The notes below the pieces were generated by a model that searched no databases, was not told the origin of the DNA, and was given only the letters and a program-made list of their open reading frames with translations. A program made the position numbers and the translations under genes. From Acidimicrobiia bacterium (GTDB lineage Bacteria; Actinomycetota; Acidimicrobiia; Acidimicrobiales; Aldehydirespiratoraceae), in NCBI GenBank assembly GCA_022824605.1, contig JAJDZO010000031.1, positions 1-11,524 on the forward strand: a stretch of DNA of 11,524 bases, read 5' to 3'. Below, piece after piece: positions 1 to 6,713 of this stretch. The first letter of the stretch is position 1. Every line of letters begins with the position of its first letter.

Positions 1-93
1 CCCGAGTCCGCTCCCAGCGAGGACGCCGATGGGGCATCCCAGCCGCACAAGCAGCATGAAACCCAACCACACCCACCACGCGCGCAAACGTTT

Positions 94-1080
94 GTGGACA
101 GAGCACTAGCCGTGCGCGCAGAGATCTGGCCCTTGGAGGAGATCCGGGCCGCGGTCGCCTCGGTGGACTTCGACCGGCTGGCGCTCGACGGGATCGCAGC
201 CGCCACGGGCATGCCTGCGGTGGTGGTGGACGTGGGCGACGATCCCGCCGACGACGTGGGCTCAGCGCTGGCCGCGCTCCCGCTGGTGTCGGTCGCAGTG
301 GGGGCCGGGGGCGAGGCCTGGGACCTCGCGCTCGACGATCCCGGCGCTGCCCTAGAAGGGCTGCGAGCCAACCCGCAAGCCGCCGTCGTGGCCGCCCAGA
401 CGCTGCGACGTGCAAATGAGCGCCCCCTCGCTGATGCGCTGATGGTGGAGAGCCTCGCCTACGCCACCCTCCAGGCCGGCCCCGAACACGCCCGGTGGCT
501 GGCGCAACAGGGCCGCAGAACCCGGCGCGATCTCGATCAGCCCCGCATCGAAGTGACCGACGACGGCTCGTCGGTGACGGTGACGCTCAGCCGTCCCCGA
601 CTGTTCAACCTGTTCGACGCAGCCATGCGCGACCAACTCGTGGACGTCCTCAAAGCACTGCAGGCCAGCGCCGACGACCGCCCCATAGTGCTCACCGGCG
701 CGGGCGGCAACTTCTCTGCCGGGGGTGACCCCGCCGAGTTCGGCACAGTGGCCGATCCCACGGCCGCGCATCTCATCCGGAGCCGGGCCAACGCGGCCCC
801 GTGGCTGGCCGCCGTCGCTGAGCGGATCACCGCGGCCGTAGACGGAACCTGCGTGGGCGCGGGCGTGGAGCTGGCTGCGTTCTGTGCGACGGTCACCGCC
901 ACCGAACGGGCCAGGTTCAGGCTGCCGGAGTTGACGATGGGCCTGATTCCGGGAGCGGGAGGCACGGTCAGCATCCCGGCGCGCATCGGACGCCAGCGCA
1001 CGCTCGAGTGGCTTCTCACCGATGCCGAACTCGATGCCGCCACCGCGCTGGAGTGGGGCCTGGTGGACAGAATCGCCTGA
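94..1080 (+). CDS. Crotonase-fold (enoyl-CoA hydratase/isomerase family) protein with atypical N-terminal half
   Basis: Residues about 150-328 are a crotonase core, the fold that binds acyl-CoA thioesters and stabilises an enolate in an oxyanion hole. Seen: first oxyanion-hole segment GAGGNFSAGGDPAEF (202-216); second segment VDGTCVGAGVELAAFC (249-264), with Glu259 where enoyl-CoA hydratases carry one catalytic Glu; and RLPELTMGLIPGAGG (276-290), with Glu279 at the second catalytic Glu. Both acids are kept, so hydratase or isomerase chemistry is plausible; the substrate cannot be read. The protein stops at WGLVDRIA, so the C-terminal helices that normally follow are missing, while about 145 extra residues precede the core. 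The GTG start has no Shine-Dalgarno, and the frame has no stop back to base 1, so the gene may begin outside the window; GTG at 112 is another option. It converges with the next gene (42-bp gap). Confidence 0.85.
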   Translation: MDRALAVRAEIWPLEEIRAAVASVDFDRLALDGIAAATGMPAVVVDVGDDPADDVGSALAALPLVSVAVGAGGEAWDLALDDPGAALEGLRANPQAAVVAAQTLRRANERPLADALMVESLAYATLQAGPEHARWLAQQGRRTRRDLDQPRIEVTDDGSSVTVTLSRPRLFNLFDAAMRDQLVDVLKALQASADDRPIVLTGAGGNFSAGGDPAEFGTVADPTAAHLIRSRANAAPWLAAVAERITAAVDGTCVGAGVELAAFCATVTATERARFRLPELTMGLIPGAGGTVSIPARIGRQRTLEWLLTDAELDAATALEWGLVDRIA

Positions 1081-1122
1081 GGAGGCCGGACCACGCCGCA
1101 GGGCCGGCCGGGCCACGGTCGG

Positions 1123-1959
1123 CTACTTGTGGGCGAAGGTCTCCTCCAGGGACGCCTGCTCGAATCCGGCAGGGGCGGTGCCGGTGGTGGCGTAGAGATA
1201 GAGCGCAGTCTGGAAGATGGCGTTCAGCGCGGTGAGCACCACCAAGACCAGCGCCGCCCAAGCCGAGGCCACGATGATCCCGACCGTCATCAGCACCTGC
1301 CAGCCCGACGCCACTGACAGCCCGATCACGGCCGCCGCGGGAATCATCAGAGCAGCGCCGAGGATGCCGAACCCGACCCGGGCCGCGATGTTCTCGCCCC
1401 AGGTGCGCCGCAACAACGACGCCGACTGCTTGAGACCGGCAATCGCTCCCAGGTCGTCGATGACGATGGCGGGCACGGTCAGGAAGGTCACCACCTCCCA
1501 GGCCATGTCCAGCAGGCCGGTGACGATGCGTCCCAGCCCGCCGGCCCTTTCCCTCAGGGCCTGAAGGACCAGCCCGACGGTGGTGGTGATGATCGCCCAG
1601 GGAACCAGTCCGGGGATGCGGGCGAAGGCCCTCCCGATGGCGCTTCGCACCGTCGGGTCGCCGCCGGTGAGCCGCTCATGGGCGCCGGCGACCAAGGCTC
1701 CGTTGAAGAACACCGCCACCACGCCCAGCAACAACGCACCGACGACGAATGCCACGATCATCGCCGGGTTGAACTCCATGGTGGTCTGCCCGTGCGATGA
1801 CTCGGTGGACATGGTTACGGCAAGGAGCACGAGAACGACCCCGATCACAACTATCGACACCAGAAACGACAGCACCGGCATCCACAGCAGTTCCCGATCC
1901 TGCTTCAGCACCCCCCAGGAGAGTTTGGCCAGCCTCCAAGTGTTGGCGATACGTCCCAT
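1123..1959 (-). CDS. Multi-pass membrane protein, DUF6159-like
   Basis: A 278-residue integral membrane protein of unknown function. Hydrophobic segments lie at about 28-50, 66-92, 118-135, 150-168, 194-217 and 221-256 (the last may be two), joined by short charged loops such as HERLTGGDPTVRSAIGRAF. The opening MGRIANTWRLAKLSWGVLKQD, followed by a first helix, resembles the conserved membrane family DUF6159 as I remember it; I cannot confirm this without a profile search. The start is fixed by AGGAGG four bases before ATG at 1959; a TTG five codons upstream overlaps that ribosome site and is unlikely. It follows the acyl-CoA dehydrogenase on the same strand after 76 bp, so the two may be co-transcribed, but the gap holds a tandem repeat that could give separate control. 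No catalytic motif is visible. Confidence 0.85.
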   Translation of the reverse strand: MGRIANTWRLAKLSWGVLKQDRELLWMPVLSFLVSIVVIGVVLVLLAVTMSTESSHGQTTMEFNPAMIVAFVVGALLLGVVAVFFNGALVAGAHERLTGGDPTVRSAIGRAFARIPGLVPWAIITTTVGLVLQALRERAGGLGRIVTGLLDMAWEVVTFLTVPAIVIDDLGAIAGLKQSASLLRRTWGENIAARVGFGILGAALMIPAAAVIGLSVASGWQVLMTVGIIVASAWAALVLVVLTALNAIFQTALYLYATTGTAPAGFEQASLEETFAHK

Positions 1960-1963
1960 CGGT

Positions 1964-1969
1964 CCTCCT
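1964..1969 (-). promoter_or_regulatory. Strong Shine-Dalgarno (AGGAGG) of the membrane-protein gene
   Basis: AGGAGG on the minus strand with a four-base spacer (ACCG) before ATG at 1959. It is the clearest ribosome site in the window and decides the start of this gene. Confidence 0.8.
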
Positions 1970-1986
1970 AGCAATCAGCGACCCGC

Positions 1987-2018
1987 AGTGACCTGCACAA
2001 TAAGTGACGTGCACAATA
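1987..2018. repeat. Tandem direct repeat, 2 x 16 bp, between acyl-CoA dehydrogenase and membrane-protein genes
   Basis: Two abutting copies, AGTGACCTGCACAATA (1987-2002) and AGTGACGTGCACAATA (2003-2018), differ at one base. On the minus strand each reads TATTGTGCA(C/G)GTCACT; the 2003-2018 copy contains the palindrome GTGCAC. The repeat lies 28 bp upstream of the membrane-protein start, where a regulator could bind two sites on nearly the same DNA face (16-bp period). It could instead be a slippage duplication. TATTGT fits the TAnnnT -10 pattern, but no -35 is evident. Confidence 0.7.
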
Positions 2019-2035
2019 CCGGGACGAACACTTTC

Positions 2036-3247
2036 TCAACGCGGCTCCCGAGGCAGACCCAGAACCCGCTCTCCTATGACATTCCGCTGAATCTCATTGC
2101 TACCCCCATAGATGGTGTGGGCCCGCGAGTACAGGAAGGTCCGCTGCCAGCGATCTAGCCGGTAGTCGAGTCCGGCCTCCCCGGCGTGGGCGCCATCAGC
2201 CCGGTCCGCCGCCATCGCCGCCGCACCCCGGACTCTGGTGGCCAGCTCCCCCATCCGCTGATGCCACGACGCCCAGTACAGCTTGCCGATGGACTGCTCC
2301 GGTCCGCCGAGCCGGTCGTGGGTGAGCGACGTGAGCAGGCGCAGCTGGTTGTAGCGCATGATCTCCAGCTCGATGTGGCTCTGCACCAGCTCTGAGCGCA
2401 GCACGTCGCATCCGATGCGCGCGGAGCCTCGAGCCTCCGACATCAGGGCGTCGAACTCTTGGCGGAAGCTGAGCTGCTGGCCCAGGGTGCTCGCCCCCCG
2501 CTCGAAGGCGAGGGTGCCCATGGCCACCCTCCAGCCGTTGCCCGCGCCGCCCACCACCATCGAGGCGTCGGTGCCGGCGTCGTCGAAGAACGTCTCGTTG
2601 AACTCCACGCCGCCGTTGATCTGCACGATGGGTCGGACCTCGATTCCGGGCTGATCCATGGGCACGAGCAGGCAGCTGAGGCCGGCGTGGCGCTGCGAGC
2701 CGGGCGTGGTGCGGGCCAGCATGAAGATCCAGTCGGCGTGCTGGGCCAGCGAGGTCCACACCTTCTGGCCGTTGATCACCCACCGGCCGTATCGGAGGGC
2801 GGCGGTGGTGGCCACGCCGGCGAGGTCGCTGCCCGCGCCGGGTTCGGAGTAGCCCTGGCACCACAGTTCCTCGGCGGCCAGGATCGGCGGCACGAACCGC
2901 TGCTGCTGCTCGGTCGATCCGAACGCCATCAGGGTCGGCCCGAGCAGCATCACCCCCACGTTGGGAAGACGACCGGGGGCGCGGGCCTCGGTGTACACGG
3001 TGAAGAACACCACCTGCTCGGCCAGAGTGCAGCCCCGCCCGCCGATCGAGGGCGGGAAGTCGAGGCCGAGCCATCCGCCCGCCGCCAGCTCGCGCTCCCA
3101 GCCGATCTGCACCTCGACCGGCACGTCGTCCTGTCCGAAGAGGCCGCAGCCCCGGTACCGGGCGAATTCGCCGACGAGGTGCTCTTCGAGCCAGGTGCGC
3201 ACCTCGTCAGCGAAGCCGGCAAGCCCCTCATCGAACCGAACAACCAT
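2036..3247 (-). CDS. Acyl-CoA dehydrogenase (FadE-like)
   Basis: A 403-residue flavoenzyme, normal length for the family, oxidising an acyl-CoA to the enoyl-CoA with FAD. The N-terminal helical domain (1-125) precedes the flavin-contact segment GYSEPGAGSDLAGV (132-145) and the WTSLAQHADW strand (164-173). The C-terminal helical domain ends in IYGGSNEIQRNVIGERVLGLP (379-399), a conserved FAD/dimer-contact element. The Glu that serves as base in medium-chain enzymes (YEGT) is Gly380 here. Glu249 in FERG lies where isovaleryl-CoA and many steroid-type FadE enzymes carry the base on helix G, so it is the likely base (inference). The start is ATG 3247; upstream codons in frame belong to the divergent gene and do not look like this family. 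The -10 box TACGCT ends eight bases before the ATG, which suggests a leaderless mRNA. Substrate unknown; a branched or steroid-side-chain acyl-CoA is possible. Confidence 0.92.
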   Translation of the reverse strand: MVVRFDEGLAGFADEVRTWLEEHLVGEFARYRGCGLFGQDDVPVEVQIGWERELAAGGWLGLDFPPSIGGRGCTLAEQVVFFTVYTEARAPGRLPNVGVMLLGPTLMAFGSTEQQQRFVPPILAAEELWCQGYSEPGAGSDLAGVATTAALRYGRWVINGQKVWTSLAQHADWIFMLARTTPGSQRHAGLSCLLVPMDQPGIEVRPIVQINGGVEFNETFFDDAGTDASMVVGGAGNGWRVAMGTLAFERGASTLGQQLSFRQEFDALMSEARGSARIGCDVLRSELVQSHIELEIMRYNQLRLLTSLTHDRLGGPEQSIGKLYWASWHQRMGELATRVRGAAAMAADRADGAHAGEAGLDYRLDRWQRTFLYSRAHTIYGGSNEIQRNVIGERVLGLPREPR

Positions 3248-3255
3248 CGGCTCGG

Positions 3256-3261
3256 AGCGTA
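3256..3261 (-). promoter_or_regulatory. Candidate -10 box (TACGCT) of leaderless acyl-CoA dehydrogenase promoter
   Basis: TACGCT on the minus strand fits TAnnnT and is followed by eight bases, then ATG at 3247, so transcription would begin at or next to the start codon. No ribosome site is present, in agreement with leaderless translation. It overlaps the opposite-strand -10 by two bases. No convincing -35. Confidence 0.5.
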
Positions 3262-3265
3262 CAAT
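3260..3265 (+). promoter_or_regulatory. Candidate -10 box (TACAAT) of leaderless molybdoenzyme promoter
   Basis: TACAAT is a near-consensus -10 and ends seven bases before ATG 3273, the spacing expected when +1 is the A of the start codon. No Shine-Dalgarno precedes the ATG. The whole divergent intergenic space is 25 bp, so this element must be shared with the opposite gene. A possible -35, CGAACA (3237-3242), matches weakly. Confidence 0.55.
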
Positions 3266-3272
3266 CGCCTCG

Positions 3273-5456
3273 ATGGCCGAGTCTGAATCTGAAGACCAAC
3301 AGCCGAGCAGAGGGCGCAGGCCACTCGGTCTGGCGGGTTTCGTGGCGGGGATGTTGGGCGCCGGGGTCGCGCTGGGCTTCGGCGAGTTCATCGAGGGCGT
3401 CAGCGACACCATCCCTTCGCTGGTCATCGCGGTGGGCGAGGTGGTCACCGACTACACGCCCGGCGATGTAGTGGCCTTCAGCATCGCCAACATCGGCACC
3501 AGCCAGAAGACGGTGCTGACGGTGGGGATCGTGATCGTGGCGTTGGCGATCGGCGGTCTTGTGGCCCGGATGCAGGCTCATGGCCGCCGTCTGGCCGTGG
3601 TGACCGGTTTTGCGCTCTTCGGGGTGATCGGCGGGTGGGCCGCCGCCCGCAACCCGCTGAGTCCCGCAGCCGCCTCCTGGCTGGTCGCCGTCGCCACCGC
3701 CGCGCTGGGCGCAGCCGTCACGCTGTTCCTGGTGCGCCGGGCGTCGGCGTGGCGCCAGAGCACGGCGGGCGCAGCGGCCGGCGCCGCGGCCACCCAGGAG
3801 GAGTCGGCCGGCACGCGCCGGTCGTTCTTCAGCTTCGCGGCCGGCGCGGGAGTGTCGGCTCTGAGCCTGGTCGGGCTGGGTCGGGGCTTGAGGGGGCCTT
3901 CCGCGGCCGAGCAGGCCAGAGAGACGTATGCGCTGCCGCCGAGAACGACCGTCGCCGCCGATGAAGCTGCCGGTGGGGCCCCGACCGCGGACGCGAACAC
4001 CGCCATCGATGTTCCCGAGGGAATCGACATCCCAGAGGGCATAGACATCCCCGAGGGCATCGACATCCCGGAAGGAATCGACATCCCGGAAGGAATCGAT
4101 ATTCCCGAGGGCATAGAGATCCCCGAAGAGGTGATCATCGAGGCTCCTGGCGATCCCACAACCACCACCACGCAACCAGCCGAGCAACCCGCCACCACCA
4201 CACAGCCGCCAGACGAATCGGTGACGGTCGCGGCCCAGCCGTCCGAAGAGACGACCACAACCACCACCGCACAACCGGCCGAGCAACCCGCGGCCACCAC
4301 CACACAGCCTCCACAACAGCCGGCAACCACCACCCAACCCGAGCCCGCCGCCGCCACCACCACCGAGAGGCCCGAGCCCACCACCACACAGCCGCCGGAG
4401 CCCACAACCACCACGACCACCACCGAACCCCCTGCCGAGACGACAACAACGACAACAACCACTGAGAAGCCCGAGCCGGCCACCACCACCACGCAGCCAC
4501 GGGCGCAGTCGCGGTACCCGCAGGTGGCGCATCTCGACACCCTCGACGACGAGGTGGCGGGAATCTCGCCCTACGTCACCCCGATCTCGCCCAAGAGCGA
4601 GTTCTACCGCATCGACACCGCGCTGAGCATCCCCCAGGTCGACCCGGACTCTTGGCGCCTGCGCATCACCGGCCTGGTCGACAACCCCTACGAACTCACC
4701 TACCAGGACATCCGGGCCATGCGCCTCGCCGACTACGTGATCACCCTGTCGTGCGTGTCCAATCAGGTGGGCGGCCGCCTCGTCGGCAACGCCATCTGGA
4801 CCGGCATCCCCCTCTACGAGCTCTTGCAGCAGGCCGGTGTGCAGAACGGCGCCCAGCAGATAGTGGGACGTTCGGTGGACGACTTCACCGCCGGCTTCCC
4901 CACCGCCGCGGCCTACGACGGCCGCAACGCCATCCTCGCCATCGGCATGAACAACGAGCCCCTGCCGATCCGCCACGGATTCCCGGCCCGCATCGTGGTG
5001 GCCGGACTGTACGGCTACGTGTCGGCGGTGAAGTGGCTCGAGGAGATCCGCCTCACCACCTGGGACGGATTCGACGGCTACTGGGTGCCGAGGGGGTGGT
5101 CCAAGCAGGGTCCGATCAAGACCCAGAGCCGCATCGACCTCCCCAGGGACGGCGCCAAGGTCCGCAGCGGCCAGACCATTCCGGTGGCCGGCATCGCCTG
5201 GGCGCCGACCCGGGGCATCCGAGGCGTCGAGGTGAAGATCGACGACGGAGACTGGCAACCGTGCCGGCTGGGCCAGGCGCTGGGCAACGAGAGCTGGGTG
5301 CAGTGGCACCTGGACTGGACGCCCTCGGGCGGTGGCCGCCGGCGGATCCAGGTGCGCGCCACCGACGGCAGCGGCTACACCCAGAGCGAGAAGACGGTGC
5401 GGCCCCGACCCAACGGCGCCGAGGGTTGGCACACCATCAGCGTGAGCGTCGGATAG
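3273..5456 (+). CDS. Membrane-tethered sulfite-oxidase-fold molybdopterin oxidoreductase with hexapeptide and Thr/Pro stalk (paralogue A)
   Basis: A 727-residue protein in five parts. (i) Membrane module, with helices near 19-37, 79-97, 107-124 and 132-154; the loop DYTPGDVVAFSIANIGTSQK (60-79) is shared with paralogue B. (ii) TRRSFF (181-186), followed by a hydrophobic stretch to about 203, resembles a twin-arginine export signal but is internal. (iii) Seven hexapeptides of the IDIPEG type (245-286). (iv) Thr/Pro/Gln/Glu stalk (295-410). (v) Catalytic domain from about 414: TLSCVSNQVGG holds Cys494, the expected molybdenum ligand; GFPARIVVAGLYGYVSAVKW and RGWSKQGPIKTQSRID follow. The C-terminal part is the Ig-like dimerisation domain. 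It is probably displayed outside the membrane (inference). The sulfite-oxidase family includes sulfite oxidase and MsrP; the substrate here is unknown. I chose ATG 3273 because the upstream frame lies inside the opposite gene and a -10 box sits just before this ATG. Confidence 0.9.
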   Translation: MAESESEDQQPSRGRRPLGLAGFVAGMLGAGVALGFGEFIEGVSDTIPSLVIAVGEVVTDYTPGDVVAFSIANIGTSQKTVLTVGIVIVALAIGGLVARMQAHGRRLAVVTGFALFGVIGGWAAARNPLSPAAASWLVAVATAALGAAVTLFLVRRASAWRQSTAGAAAGAAATQEESAGTRRSFFSFAAGAGVSALSLVGLGRGLRGPSAAEQARETYALPPRTTVAADEAAGGAPTADANTAIDVPEGIDIPEGIDIPEGIDIPEGIDIPEGIDIPEGIEIPEEVIIEAPGDPTTTTTQPAEQPATTTQPPDESVTVAAQPSEETTTTTTAQPAEQPAATTTQPPQQPATTTQPEPAAATTTERPEPTTTQPPEPTTTTTTTEPPAETTTTTTTTEKPEPATTTTQPRAQSRYPQVAHLDTLDDEVAGISPYVTPISPKSEFYRIDTALSIPQVDPDSWRLRITGLVDNPYELTYQDIRAMRLADYVITLSCVSNQVGGRLVGNAIWTGIPLYELLQQAGVQNGAQQIVGRSVDDFTAGFPTAAAYDGRNAILAIGMNNEPLPIRHGFPARIVVAGLYGYVSAVKWLEEIRLTTWDGFDGYWVPRGWSKQGPIKTQSRIDLPRDGAKVRSGQTIPVAGIAWAPTRGIRGVEVKIDDGDWQPCRLGQALGNESWVQWHLDWTPSGGGRRRIQVRATDGSGYTQSEKTVRPRPNGAEGWHTISVSVG
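4005..4130 (+). repeat. Seven tandem 18-bp units encoding IDIPEG-type hexapeptides
   Basis: The units read IDVPEG, five times IDIPEG, then IEIPEE (residues 245-286). Only units 4 and 5 are identical in DNA; the others differ mostly at third codon positions (atc/ata, gac/gat, ccc/cca/ccg, gag/gaa, ggc/gga). The array lies in the linker between the membrane module and the Thr/Pro stalk. It is absent from paralogue B. Each unit carries two acidic residues, so the array is strongly negative. Confidence 0.9.
4155..4500 (+). repeat. Low-complexity Thr/Pro/Gln stalk-coding region
   Basis: About 115 codons made of Thr runs (three to eight) broken by QP, EQP, EPP and EKPEP motifs. This is typical of extended, often glycosylated, wall-spanning linkers in actinobacterial exported proteins. 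Repeated ACC/ACA codons make it prone to slippage length change. It sets the distance between the membrane and the catalytic domain of paralogue A; paralogue B has only a short version. Confidence 0.85.
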
Positions 5457-5527
5457 CCCGGCAGGTACGGACTCGAGCCATCGAACTGGCGTGACGCGGC
5501 CGTGGTCCGGTCGGTGATGCCCGAGGC

Positions 5528-6577
5528 TCAGCGGCGACCCCGAGACGCGGTCCTAGCCCGCTGCTGTTCACGGATCTGCTGCTGCTCCACTTCGTCGCGC
5601 AAGGCGATGAAGCGCTCCACCCGTCGGGGGTCGATCTCGCCGCTCTCAGTGGCCGCGGTCACCGCACAGTCGGGCTCGGCGCCGTGGGCGCAGTCGGCGA
5701 ACCGGCATTCGCGCCCGTAATCCTCGATGTCGTCGAAGACGCGAGTCAGCGCCTCCTGGGCGTCGATGAGTCCCAGGGCTCGCACTCCGGGGGTGTCGAG
5801 CACCAGTCCGCCGTCGCCGGGCAGCAGCACCAGTCGGCGGGCCACGGTGGTGTGGCGACCCCTGCGATCCGTCGGGCGGACCTGCGCGGTAGCGGCCACC
5901 TCAGCTCCGGCCAGAGCGTTCACCAGGGTCGACTTGCCCGATCCGCTGGCCCCCACCAGAGCCAGCGTTCGGCCGGAGCCGAGACGGGATCGGAGGTCGT
6001 CCAGGCCCACACCGCGCCGAGCACTCAACGTCAGCACATCGACATCACCGGCCACGGCCCGCACCGTTGCCGCCGACGCTGCGGCGTCCGCGGCACGGTC
6101 AGCCTTGGTGAGCAGGATCACCGTCGAAGCGCCGCTGTCGCGTGCCATCACCAGCATGCGCTCGAAGCGCCCCGGCGGAAGGGGCCGGTCGAGCCCGGCG
6201 ACGATGCCCACGATGTCGAAGTTGGCCGCCAGCACCTGCTCGATGTCACGCTCAGCCGGGTCGCGCCTCGCCAGCGCGGTGGTGCGGGGCAGCACCCGGC
6301 TGATCAGCTCAGCTGACGGCGGGCCGCTCACTTGCACCCAGTCGCCGGTGACCGGTGCGGTCTCGGCCTGGGCACGCACGGAATCCGAACCGGCGCGGAC
6401 CATGCCCTGAGCGGTCACCACGTCGCATTCGCCCCGATCCACCTGCACCACCCGGCCGAGCCGGGCTCCGGGCTCCACCGCCGCAGCGACGTGATCGTCA
6501 CAGCCCCAGCGACGCAGGTCGGTCGCGCCGCTCACCGGCGAGTCATCGGCACCAGAACCCCTCCTCCATGCGTTCAC
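5528..6577 (-). CDS. rsgA: Ribosome small-subunit-dependent GTPase A (RsgA)
   Basis: A circularly permuted GTPase that acts in late 30S subunit assembly. Seen in order (349-residue numbering): an OB-fold-like N-terminal region with the expected RVVQVDRGECDVV segment; TKAD (157-160, G4); SAR (185-187, G5); P-loop GASGSGKS (209-216, G1); TDRRGRHTT (236-244, G2); DTPG (261-264, G3). The zinc motif CRFADCAHGAEPDC gives Cys291, Cys296, His298 and Cys304. The order G4-G5-G1-G2-G3 is diagnostic. The start is uncertain. GTG 6577 has no ribosome site; GTG 6535 gives an N-terminus (VSGATDLRRWG) closer to family proteins, but the AGGAGGGG upstream is about 22 bases away. The frame continues open to 6745. 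The gene converges with paralogue A and diverges from paralogue B. It ends in a basic, Gln/Arg-rich tail. Confidence 0.95.
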   Translation of the reverse strand: MNAWRRGSGADDSPVSGATDLRRWGCDDHVAAAVEPGARLGRVVQVDRGECDVVTAQGMVRAGSDSVRAQAETAPVTGDWVQVSGPPSAELISRVLPRTTALARRDPAERDIEQVLAANFDIVGIVAGLDRPLPPGRFERMLVMARDSGASTVILLTKADRAADAAASAATVRAVAGDVDVLTLSARRGVGLDDLRSRLGSGRTLALVGASGSGKSTLVNALAGAEVAATAQVRPTDRRGRHTTVARRLVLLPGDGGLVLDTPGVRALGLIDAQEALTRVFDDIEDYGRECRFADCAHGAEPDCAVTAATESGEIDPRRVERFIALRDEVEQQQIREQQRARTASRGRR

Positions 6578-6713
6578 TATGGCCGAACGCGGCCGATCTT
6601 GCCCGCTCAATGTCGAGGTGCTCGCCGGTGTGAGCGGGCGACGGGTCCACGCGACGCAGTGAATCCCGTCGACGATCCCGCAGATTTCACCCGCGGCGGT
6701 CGCAAGGTAGGCG

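Noticed and set aside
1081..1122. A terminator between the convergent crotonase and membrane-protein genes
   Set aside because: A GGCCGG/CCGGCC pairing exists, but the 6-bp stem with a loop of about 15 bases is weak and expected by chance in such GC-rich sequence.
4005..4130. 18-bp tandem repeats as a CRISPR array or satellite
   Set aside because: The units abut without spacers and stay in frame inside a coding region, so they are protein repeats.
3228..5432. A 734-codon open frame on the minus strand
   Set aside because: It is antisense to paralogue A; its Gly-rich translation is the reverse of the Thr/Pro stalk codons and has no family features.
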